In this document: positions 51,752-59,154 of the stretch, one piece after another | Numbering within the stretch: position 1 is the stretch's first letter | Layout: the number at the start of each line of letters is the position of its first letter | Assembly (NCBI GenBank): GCA_003457135.1 | Contig: DMSQ01000082.1 | Coordinates: forward strand, 15,069 to 79,068 | Direction: 5' to 3' | Length of the DNA stretch: 64,000 nucleotides | Origin: Prolixibacteraceae bacterium | GTDB lineage: Bacteria > Bacteroidota > Bacteroidia > Bacteroidales > Prolixibacteraceae | Made by a program: the position numbers and the translations under genes | The notes under the pieces: generated by a model | What the model saw: only the letters and a program-made list of their open reading frames with translations | Databases searched by the model: none | What the model was told of the DNA's origin: nothing

Positions 51752-52978
51752 ATGAAAACAAAAATTGGAATTTTAGTTTTGGTTTTATGCACAAGCTTCT
51801 TCACTGTAGATGCCCAAAGACGTCTAACAACAACTGCTCGCGCAACCAGTTACGACATTAGTGACAACCTTGATTTGGAGGCAGTGGCTTCCATTTTTGG
51901 TGATTCAGAAAATCTGGAAGATTTTGAACGCAGGCTGAACGATCCGGATAACCGGATTTCGAACCTCGACCTGAATCAGGATGGCTACATCGACTATCTA
52001 AGGGTACTCGAAAATTCAACCAACCGCAATTCGTTGGTGGTTATTCAGGCTATTCTCGATGAGGATGTTTTTCAGGACATTGCCACCATTGAAATCGAAA
52101 AAAGCCCGAACTACAATCACCGTATCCAGATTGTGGGCGATTCTTACATTTATGGTTCAAATTACATTATCGAACCGGTCTATGTCCATACACCGCTGAT
52201 TTTTTCATTTTTCTGGGGACCACGTTACAGCCCATGGCGCTCACCATACTACTGGAATTACTATCCAGACTGGTACAGCTATTACAGGCCTTATTCTCCG
52301 TTTAGATATCACAGGCATATTGATGTCCATATCAACAGATATAACACCTATCATTATTCAAACAACCGGAATTTTTATTTTTCAGATGATAACTATAGAC
52401 AGATCCGGAGAAACGATTATGCCAGCAGATATCCCGACCGTGCTTTTTCAAACCGTCACCAGGGTTTAAGCAACCGAAATGAACTGATTGAAAGAAGACC
52501 GGGTAATGTGGTAAATCGCCAAAGAGGCAATGATGTTCAGCGTTCAAAAGACCGGCAATATCAGGATAACAGGCAATCCAACTCAGGAAGAAATGAACGA
52601 CAGAGGGATGTAAATGTGAATAGACGTCCGGCATATCAGGAAAAGTCAGGTCAGGTTCAACCCAGAGGATACAGCCGTGAGTCGAGCCGAAATAAGCCGG
52701 AGAATAATAACAGACAAATTCAACAGAGAAACGAAAACCGGAACCAATCTTATGACCGGCGTCCTGCTCCTGAACGCCGTTCGGTATCAACGCCTGAACG
52801 ATCAAATAGACGGGTTGAATCGCCTCAAAGAAATACTGCCCCGAGAGAAAAATCGGGTTCTGTATCCTCCGGAAGCAGAACAAACAGAGAAGTAAAGCAG
52901 AGTTCCGGAAGCTCTAGAAATTCAGGATCATCAACTAAAGAGCAGAAAAAGGAATCTGAAAAGAATAGGAGAAGATAA
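51752..52978 (+). CDS. Secreted protein with EF-hand-like loop and Arg/Asn-rich C-terminus
   Basis: A protein of about 408 residues, with signal peptide MKTKIGILVLVLCTSFFTVDAQ. The ordered part (to about residue 160) contains DLNQDGYIDYLRVLEN, a match to the calcium-binding EF-hand/dockerin loop (D-x-N-x-D-G-x-I), and a Tyr/Trp-rich stretch (PWRSPYYWNYYPDWYSYYRPYSPF). From about 185 to the end it is of low complexity, rich in R, N, Q, S and strongly basic. I do not recognise a function. A TTG at 51704 is a less likely start. It interrupts the heme cluster between hemL and hemE, with no obvious biochemical link. The tail may bind nucleic acid or polyanion. Confidence 0.75.
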   Translation: MKTKIGILVLVLCTSFFTVDAQRRLTTTARATSYDISDNLDLEAVASIFGDSENLEDFERRLNDPDNRISNLDLNQDGYIDYLRVLENSTNRNSLVVIQAILDEDVFQDIATIEIEKSPNYNHRIQIVGDSYIYGSNYIIEPVYVHTPLIFSFFWGPRYSPWRSPYYWNYYPDWYSYYRPYSPFRYHRHIDVHINRYNTYHYSNNRNFYFSDDNYRQIRRNDYASRYPDRAFSNRHQGLSNRNELIERRPGNVVNRQRGNDVQRSKDRQYQDNRQSNSGRNERQRDVNVNRRPAYQEKSGQVQPRGYSRESSRNKPENNNRQIQQRNENRNQSYDRRPAPERRSVSTPERSNRRVESPQRNTAPREKSGSVSSGSRTNREVKQSSGSSRNSGSSTKEQKKESEKNRRR

Positions 52979-53020
52979 TAGTTTATCGAGTTTACAATAT
53001 TTTTCATCAAACAGATGCAA

Positions 53021-53107
53021 GTGGTCATTAATTGTCCTTAATTGTCATTTGATAGTCTTAAACAAAGAATGACTACCAAATGACAATTAATGACAACAAT
53101 TGACAGA
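53021..53107. repeat. Decamer word array before hemE (family B)
   Basis: Four decamers in exact phase from 53021 (GTGGTCATTA, ATTGTCCTTA, ATTGTCATTT, GATAGTCTTA), then TGAC words at 53070, 53080, 53090 and 53100 on the other side. Together they form an imperfect stem of about 36 bp with a loop around 53061-53068. It fills the gap upstream of hemE. Confidence 0.88.
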
Positions 53108-53170
53108 AAAAAAAATCCAAATGATGTAATTTAGCTGATATACAAATACTTATAACTAAATCGAGATATT

Positions 53171-54205
53171 TTGACTACAAATGCGATTCTGTTAAAAACA
53201 CTCCACGGAGAGAAAACCGAACGACCGCCAGTTTGGTTTATGCGTCAGGCAGGACGGGTATTGCCTTCGTACTTGAAAATTAAAGAGGACTATACATTTT
53301 GGCAGATGATGCAAAATCCTGAAGTGGCTGCAAAAGTGACACTTTTGCCTGTTGACGATTTGGGTGTTGATGCTGCCATTTTGTTTTCCGACATTCTGGT
53401 TATTCCTCATGCATTGGGGATGGGTCTTGAATTCAACGACAGCGGTCCATTATTCGACAATCCGCTGGCTTTCAGGGAAAATCCATTGCATGGATTACAT
53501 CCTGATCCATCAAAACTCAATTATATTTATGCAGTAATTGATGAGATCAAAAGAACTAAATCGCCTGAAACTCCATTGATTGGATTTTGTGGCGCTCCTC
53601 TGACAGTCCTTTTGTTCATGCTTCAGGGACTGGGACGAAAAGGCGATTTCCCGGAAGCCATCCGTTTCATGTACCAAAATAAAGAAACTACCCGGCAACT
53701 GATTGAAATTGTTACGGAACTTTCCATTGTATATGCACTCGGGCAAATCGATCATGGTGTGGATGTTTTTCAATTGTTCGATACCCATGCCGGATTGATT
53801 CCCGCTGACCTGTACCAGGAACTTTTTATGCCGTCAACCAGGAAAATAACTGCTGCCGTGCGTGACGAAGATATTCCGTTCATCTTCTTCCCGAAAGGCT
53901 TGGGAGCCGGAATTGCTCAAATTACTCCTGAAGACTGCGACTTTTTAAGCATTGACTGGCAAACACCGCTCAATCTGGCCCGAAAACTGGTAGATCCAAA
54001 AATTGGATTACAGGGAAATGTTGATCCCCGTTTGTTATATGCCAGTCAGACCGAAATTGAAAAAGCGCTGCAACCGTATATTGAATTTGGTAAAAACAAT
54101 CAGAACTGGATTTTTAATCTGGGTCATGGATTTATGCCCGGAATTTCGTTTGAAAATGCACGCTTTCTGGCCGACTGGGTGAAACGAACTGATTGGAAAA
54201 GATAA
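53171..54205 (+). CDS. hemE: Uroporphyrinogen decarboxylase (TTG start)
   Basis: Removes four carboxyl groups from uroporphyrinogen III to give coproporphyrinogen III. The 344-residue protein has RPPVWFMRQAGRVLPSY (substrate-binding Arg residues) near the N-terminus, GFCGAPLTVLLFMLQG and FNLGHGFMPGI near the C-terminus. The only start that keeps the family N-terminus is the TTG at 53171; the next in-frame ATG would cut into the MRQAGR motif. An ATG at 53181 is out of frame. It follows the decamer array (53021-53107) by 63 nt. Confidence 0.95.
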   Translation: MTTNAILLKTLHGEKTERPPVWFMRQAGRVLPSYLKIKEDYTFWQMMQNPEVAAKVTLLPVDDLGVDAAILFSDILVIPHALGMGLEFNDSGPLFDNPLAFRENPLHGLHPDPSKLNYIYAVIDEIKRTKSPETPLIGFCGAPLTVLLFMLQGLGRKGDFPEAIRFMYQNKETTRQLIEIVTELSIVYALGQIDHGVDVFQLFDTHAGLIPADLYQELFMPSTRKITAAVRDEDIPFIFFPKGLGAGIAQITPEDCDFLSIDWQTPLNLARKLVDPKIGLQGNVDPRLLYASQTEIEKALQPYIEFGKNNQNWIFNLGHGFMPGISFENARFLADWVKRTDWKR

Positions 54206-54219
54206 AAATGTTGTGTGTT

Positions 54220-54283
54220 TCGGGTTGCGTGTTTCGGGTGAAAAAAACCAACTCGCAACTCGTAACTCGCAACCCGTAACAAT
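54220..54283. repeat. Heptamer word array between hemE and hemN (family A)
   Basis: Left: GTTTCGG, GTTGCGT, GTTTCGG (54217-54239). Right: ACTCGCA, ACTCGTA, ACTCGCA, ACCCGTA (54251-54278) in exact 7-nt phase. GGGTTGCGTGTTTCGGGT (54222-54239) pairs with 54258-54275 at 15 of 18 positions. The hemN ATG is 7 nt after the array. Confidence 0.88.
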
Positions 54284-54289
54284 AATATC

Positions 54290-55666
54290 ATGATAAACCG
54301 CGAATTACTCGAAAAATACAACCATCCGGTTCCCCGCTATACCAGCTATCCGCCTGCGAATTTCTTTACTGAAGAGTTTGGCCCCACTGATTATTTGAAG
54401 GCCGTTGATGAGTCAAACCAGTGGAATCCGCAAAACATTTCCATTTACATTCACATTCCGTTTTGCCTGAAAATGTGTTTTTTCTGCGGATGCAATTCTT
54501 ACGCCATACGTAAGACCGATGTGGTAGACGCTTACCAGAAAGCCCTGATTCAGGAAATTAAAATGGTAACTTTAAGGCTTGACAAGAACCGTAAGGTTTC
54601 ACAAATCCATTATGGCGGAGGAACACCAAACGCCATTCCGGTTGAATATCTTCAGGAGATTAACGAATTATTGTTCTCCACCTTCGATTTTATTCCTGAA
54701 CCAGAAATTGCCATCGAAGTTAATCCGGCTTACCTTACTTACGAGCAGATGACAGGACTGAAAAAAGCCGGATTTAACAGGTTCAGCATAGGAATCCAGG
54801 ATTTTAATAATGAAGTTCTGGATGCTGTAAACCGGGAAAAAGCGGCGCTTCAGGTTGAAGATATCATAGCTTTTTTGAAAAAGGATTCGCCCAACATGGC
54901 AGTAAATCTTGATTTCATTTATGGCTTACCGAAACAAACAGCCGCCAACTTTTCTGAAACCATCTGTAAAGCTATTGAGCTGAAACCCGACCGTTTGGTG
55001 ACCTTTTCGTATGCGCACGTTCCATGGGTCAGCAAAATTCAGAAGAAACTCGAAAAGGAAGGACTTCCTGCTCCGGATGAAAAAATTAAAATGTACGAAG
55101 CTGCATTTTCAATTCTGACGCAAAATGGTTACGAAGCGATTGGAATGGATCATTATGCCAATTCGCACGATGAGCTGACTGTTGCCAGACGGAACAAACA
55201 CTTACACCGCAACTTTCAGGGCTATTGCACTCGCCGCACTACCGGGCAGGTTTATGCTTTCGGAGTCACAGGCATCAGTCAGTTGGAAGGCGTTTACGCT
55301 CAAAATACGAAATCAATTGATGAATACATTGCCAAAATTAATCTAGGGGAATTGACAACTATAAAGGGTTATACGCTCACTCCGCAACAGGTTGTGGTTC
55401 GTGAAGTGATTACTGAACTGATGTGCAACGAGCAGATTGTTTGGAGCCAATTGGGCGAGATACTTGGACTGACTTCCGCAGAAGTAAAAAGTCAAACCAC
55501 CTATAATCCCGAACTTCTTAATCAATTCACGGATGATGGTATCATAACTTTTTCAGAAGAAAAGATACAGATCACGGATGATGGCCAATTATTTATACGC
55601 AATGTGGCCGCTTCGTTCGATCCATTGACTCAGGCCGGACAAACCAACTTTTCAAAACCAGTGTAA
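54290..55666 (+). CDS. hemN: Oxygen-independent coproporphyrinogen III oxidase
   Basis: Radical-SAM enzyme that makes protoporphyrinogen IX without oxygen. The 458-residue protein has the [4Fe-4S] motif CLKMCFFCGC (CxxxCxxC, about 62-71), YGGGTPNAIP, and the N-terminal YTSYPPANFF typical of genuine HemN rather than the HemW heme chaperone. Present next to hemF, which does the same step with oxygen. The start is ATG, 7 nt after the heptamer array. Confidence 0.95.
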   Translation: MINRELLEKYNHPVPRYTSYPPANFFTEEFGPTDYLKAVDESNQWNPQNISIYIHIPFCLKMCFFCGCNSYAIRKTDVVDAYQKALIQEIKMVTLRLDKNRKVSQIHYGGGTPNAIPVEYLQEINELLFSTFDFIPEPEIAIEVNPAYLTYEQMTGLKKAGFNRFSIGIQDFNNEVLDAVNREKAALQVEDIIAFLKKDSPNMAVNLDFIYGLPKQTAANFSETICKAIELKPDRLVTFSYAHVPWVSKIQKKLEKEGLPAPDEKIKMYEAAFSILTQNGYEAIGMDHYANSHDELTVARRNKHLHRNFQGYCTRRTTGQVYAFGVTGISQLEGVYAQNTKSIDEYIAKINLGELTTIKGYTLTPQQVVVREVITELMCNEQIVWSQLGEILGLTSAEVKSQTTYNPELLNQFTDDGIITFSEEKIQITDDGQLFIRNVAASFDPLTQAGQTNFSKPV

Positions 55667-55706
55667 ATATTTACGATTAAACCATTTACGATTTACAATT
55701 TTTCAA
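55667..55706. repeat. TTTACGAT word run between hemN and hemG
   Basis: ATTTACGATTAA, CATTTACGATT and TACAATTTTT follow each other. This short, one-sided run is the only gap structure between hemN and hemG; no strong hairpin was found. Confidence 0.5.
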
Positions 55707-55717
55707 ACTAATTAATC

Positions 55718-57109
55718 ATGGCTGAATCGCTCAAAACCGATGTGGTTATTATTGGCGCCGGACTCACTGGGCTCACTATAGGTTTGTACCTTAAAAAAGC
55801 GGGAATTGATTTTAGAATCGTCGAAAAATCGGGTAATACAGGAGGAGTAATTCAAACCATCAGGGAGAAAGGTTTTGTGTACGAGACAGGCCCCAATACC
55901 GGTGTGATTTCGCATCCTGAAATGGCAGAATTGTTTGAAGATTTGAAAGGAAAATGCACACTCGAAACGGCTGATCCGAGTGCCAAACGACGGTTAATCT
56001 GGAAGGATAATCAATGGCATGCTCTTCCTTCAGGACTTTGGTCTGCTATTTCCACTCCACTTTTTTCGTGGGGCGATAAGTTCCGTATTCTGAGAGAACC
56101 ATGGAGAGCCAAAGGAACTAATCCTAACGAAAATCTTGCTCAACTTGTCAGGCGACGAATGGGGGAAAGTTTTCTCGATTATGCCATTGATCCGTTTATC
56201 TCCGGAATATATGCGGGTGATCCAAACAAACTGGTTACCCGTTTCGCCCTGCCAAAGCTTTACCAATTGGAACAGGAATACGGAAGTTTCATAAAAGGAG
56301 CCATGAAAAAGGCCAGATTACCTAAAACTGAACGCGACAAAAAAGCAACCAAAGAAGTATTTTCAGCCAAAGGAGGATTAAGCCGGATGATTGAAGCGAT
56401 GACCGAAGAAATCGGCTCCGAAAAAAACATCTTGCTTTCTGTTGAAAATACGCTGGTTAAACCGACTCCTGAAGGATTTCACTTACAGATAACTACTCCC
56501 GAACAGTTGTTCTCAATTGAAACAAAGCAGTTGATCACTACCTGCGGAGGCTACGCTTTGCCAGGCCTTTTGCCTTTTCTGAATGAGGAAGAAATTGCTC
56601 CCTTCAATGATTTGAAATACGCTGCTGTTACCCAGGTTTTGCTCGGGTTCAAAAAATGGAAAGGCATTTCGTTAAAAGCATTCGGCGGATTGGTTCCCGG
56701 AATAGAAAACAAAAGTATTCTTGGCGTGTTATTTACCTCATCATTCTTTGAAGGCCGCGCCCCAAAAGGAGGAGCTTTGTTATCGGTATTTATGGGAGGG
56801 ACCAAACGCCCCGATATTGCAGAAATGGACGATGACCAGATTCAGGCGCTTTTAAATAAAGATCTTCCGCGAATGATGAGTGACCGAACACTGAACCCGG
56901 ATATGAAGCGTATTTTACGCTATCCGAAAGCTATTCCGCAATATACTGAAAGCACGGATCGCCGCTATGAGATGATTAAAAAGCTGCAGCAAAAATATCC
57001 CGGATTGATTTTGGCCGGAAACATTCGCGACGGAATCGGAATGGCCGACAGGGTGAAGCAAGGAAGAACGATTGCAGAAGAGTTGATTGGGAAAATTCAT
57101 AGTCATTAA
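55718..57109 (+). CDS. hemG: Protoporphyrinogen oxidase, HemY/HemG-type flavoprotein
   Basis: FAD enzyme that oxidises protoporphyrinogen IX (or coproporphyrinogen III in some bacteria) by six electrons. The 463-residue protein has the dinucleotide motif VVIIGAGLTGLTIGLYLKKAG at the N-terminus, and the C-terminal FAD site LILAGNIRDGIGMADRVKQGRTIAEELIG. The gene precedes hemF and follows hemN. Its last codons (His-Ser-His-stop) are part of the decamer array that runs to hemF, so the array overlaps the coding end. The name hemY is equally used for this type. Confidence 0.92.
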   Translation: MAESLKTDVVIIGAGLTGLTIGLYLKKAGIDFRIVEKSGNTGGVIQTIREKGFVYETGPNTGVISHPEMAELFEDLKGKCTLETADPSAKRRLIWKDNQWHALPSGLWSAISTPLFSWGDKFRILREPWRAKGTNPNENLAQLVRRRMGESFLDYAIDPFISGIYAGDPNKLVTRFALPKLYQLEQEYGSFIKGAMKKARLPKTERDKKATKEVFSAKGGLSRMIEAMTEEIGSEKNILLSVENTLVKPTPEGFHLQITTPEQLFSIETKQLITTCGGYALPGLLPFLNEEEIAPFNDLKYAAVTQVLLGFKKWKGISLKAFGGLVPGIENKSILGVLFTSSFFEGRAPKGGALLSVFMGGTKRPDIAEMDDDQIQALLNKDLPRMMSDRTLNPDMKRILRYPKAIPQYTESTDRRYEMIKKLQQKYPGLILAGNIRDGIGMADRVKQGRTIAEELIGKIHSH

Positions 57110-57268
57110 ATTGTCATTTATAGTCATTGATGGTCAATCAATTGTTATTAAGGTCATTAAAGTCATTAAATAGTTTGCTGAGCGACAAATGACCATTGAA
57201 TGACGCTTAACTAATGACAACAAATTATGCGCAGCGAATGACGACTGAATGACACGAAATAAATGACA
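57098..57268. repeat. Decamer word array spanning hemG end to hemF start (family B)
   Basis: GTCATT-type words about every 10 nt from 57102 (57102, 57113, 57123, 57133, 57153, 57162), then ATGAC words at 57189, 57199, 57213, 57238, 57249 and 57263. Left and right halves are complementary. The first word is in the hemG stop region, and the last contains the hemF start codon. Confidence 0.85.
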
Positions 57269-58183
57269 TTATTAACCAAAGAGAACACAGTGAACGTATC
57301 GAATACCGCCGCTATATACAAAAGTTTACAAACAACGATTTGCCGGACATTCGAACAAGCCGACGGAACCGGAAAATTCACGCAGGATGAGTGGCAAAAA
57401 GAGATTGGTTCAGGACTGACCTGCGTAATGCAAAACGGCTCAATCATCGAAAAAGCAGGCGTCAATTTCTCACATGTATCCGGAATTTTCTCTGAAAACA
57501 TGGCCAAACTTTTGGGTGAAAAAGCCAATACATTTGAAGTGACCGGTGTTTCATCCATCATTCACTCCGGAAATCCATTTGTACCGACCATCCACATGAA
57601 TGTGCGACATTTCAGTCTCGACAATGGGTCATCGTGGTTCGGTGGGGGCATCGATCTGACACCAACCTACATTAATGCGATAGAAGCGCGCTGGTTTCAT
57701 CAAACCCTGAAAGACATCTGCGACCGATACGATACCAATTTTTATCCGGAATGGAAAACCTGGGCCGACGATTATTTTTACCTTACCCACCGGCACGAAA
57801 CCCGCGGTGTTGGCGGAATATTCTTCGACCGCATGCAACCTGCAAATGAAGCTGATTTGAAAATAATGCTTAACCTGACCTGCGATTTGCTCAAAATCTA
57901 CCCGGTAATTTATAGCCAACTGATGAAAGATAACGGGTATAAACCATTTACTGCAGCTCAAAAGAAATGGCAAAAGATTCGTCGCGGACGCTATGTAGAA
58001 TTCAACCTGATACACGATCGCGGCACCAAATTCGGATTGGAAACCGACGGTAATATCGAATCCATCCTGGTAAGTTTGCCTGCCGAAGTAGAATGGGTGT
58101 ATCAAAACCAACCCGAAGCCGGAAGCCCCGAAGCCCAGACTCAGGAATTGCTGAAAAAGGGGATTGATTGGGTAAAAGGATAG
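57263..58183 (+). CDS. hemF: Oxygen-dependent coproporphyrinogen III oxidase
   Basis: Oxidative decarboxylation of coproporphyrinogen III using O2, the aerobic counterpart of HemN. The 306-residue protein has HMNVRHFSLDNGSSWFGGGIDLTPTY (substrate pocket, about 110-135), FFDRMQPANEAD, RGRYVEFNLIHDRGTKFGLETDGNIESILVSLP and a C-terminal EAGSPEAQ. Start is the ATG at 57263, itself inside the decamer word array; a GTG at 57290 could also serve. It is the last gene of the heme run. Having both hemF and hemN allows heme synthesis with and without oxygen. Confidence 0.94.
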   Translation: MTLLTKENTVNVSNTAAIYKSLQTTICRTFEQADGTGKFTQDEWQKEIGSGLTCVMQNGSIIEKAGVNFSHVSGIFSENMAKLLGEKANTFEVTGVSSIIHSGNPFVPTIHMNVRHFSLDNGSSWFGGGIDLTPTYINAIEARWFHQTLKDICDRYDTNFYPEWKTWADDYFYLTHRHETRGVGGIFFDRMQPANEADLKIMLNLTCDLLKIYPVIYSQLMKDNGYKPFTAAQKKWQKIRRGRYVEFNLIHDRGTKFGLETDGNIESILVSLPAEVEWVYQNQPEAGSPEAQTQELLKKGIDWVKG

Positions 58184-58258
58184 TTTTTTGCATCAATGAA
58201 TCCTGAAAATAAACTATTCCTCTCTCCAATATTTTTCCTTTTATTAAAAATTTGTGTA

Positions 58259-58297
58259 AATTGGATTGTTCAATAATGACATTAATACAATCCAATT
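58259..58297. promoter_or_regulatory. Perfect inverted repeat upstream of the BRO-family gene
   Basis: AATTGGATTGT (58259-58269) and ACAATCCAATT (58287-58297), perfect 11-bp arms with a 17-nt spacer, ending 15 nt before the ATG at 58313. It may be an operator for the BRO protein or another regulator. Confidence 0.45.
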
Positions 58298-58312
58298 AGA
58301 AAAACAAAGAAG

Positions 58313-59146
58313 ATGAATAACGAAGCCTCTATCAAATTGTTTGAGAGCAAAAAAGTAAGAACTCATTGGGATGAAAACCTTCAAAAGTGGTACTTTTCAG
58401 TAATTGATGTTATTGAAATATTAACAGATAGCCCAAGGCCAAGAAAGTATTGGAATGCTCTTAAAACAAAATTAGAATCCGAAGGAAGTGAACTGTCCCA
58501 GAAATTGGGACAGTTGAAAATGAAAGCTGAAGATGGCAAAATGAGGGAAACAGATGTTGCAGACACAGAAAATCTACTACGTATTATTCAATCCATACCA
58601 TCGCCAAAAGCTGAACCATTTAAACAATGGCTGGCCAAAGTCGGTTACGAACGGATGCAGGAAATTTCCGATCCGGAGCAAGGGTTGGACCGTGCACGCG
58701 AAAACTGGCAAAAGTTGGGTCGTAGCGAAAAGTGGATACAACAGCGCATGACCGGTCAGGAAACACGCAATAAACTGACCGATTACTGGCAGGAGGCAGG
58801 AATTAAAAAACATGATGAATTTGCCTTCCTGACCAATGTGATCCATCAGGAATGGACTGGCCTGACAGTCAGGAAACACAAAGATTTGAAGGGTTTGGAA
58901 ACTCAGAATTTACGAGACCACATGACTGAAGCCGAGTTGATTTTTACAGCTTTAGCTGAACTTTCAACCCGACAGATAGCTGAAAGCGAGCAGGCCAAAG
59001 GATTACAGAAAAACGCAATTGCCGGTAAAAAAGGCGGAGCAGTGGCCAAAAATGCCCGATTGGAGCTGGAATCAAAAACAGGAAAAAGTGTTGTAACTGG
59101 CGAGAACTTTTTACCTCCATCTGTCAAGAAAAAAGAAATAAAGTAA
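58313..59146 (+). CDS. BRO-family (Bro-N) antirepressor-like protein
   Basis: A 277-residue protein. The N-terminal part (KLFESKKVRTHWDENLQKWYFSVIDVIEILTDSPRPRKYWNALKTKLESEG) is a Bro-N DNA-binding domain, found in phage antirepressors and in chromosomal copies in Bacteroidota. The C-terminal half (LDRARENWQKLGRSEKWIQQRMTGQETRNKLTDYWQEAGI, then EFAFLTNVIHQEWTGLTVRKHKDLKGL) resembles the region shared with DNA-damage-inducible DinD. Origin from a phage is likely, but no other phage gene is nearby. A perfect inverted repeat lies upstream. It ends 8 nt before the convergent tilS. Confidence 0.8.
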   Translation: MNNEASIKLFESKKVRTHWDENLQKWYFSVIDVIEILTDSPRPRKYWNALKTKLESEGSELSQKLGQLKMKAEDGKMRETDVADTENLLRIIQSIPSPKAEPFKQWLAKVGYERMQEISDPEQGLDRARENWQKLGRSEKWIQQRMTGQETRNKLTDYWQEAGIKKHDEFAFLTNVIHQEWTGLTVRKHKDLKGLETQNLRDHMTEAELIFTALAELSTRQIAESEQAKGLQKNAIAGKKGGAVAKNARLELESKTGKSVVTGENFLPPSVKKKEIK

Positions 59147-59154
59147 AATTTCTT

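Noticed and set aside
54220..54283. CRISPR-like appearance of the heptamer arrays
   Set aside because: The units are 7 nt without spacers and the second half is the complement of the first; no cas genes are present.
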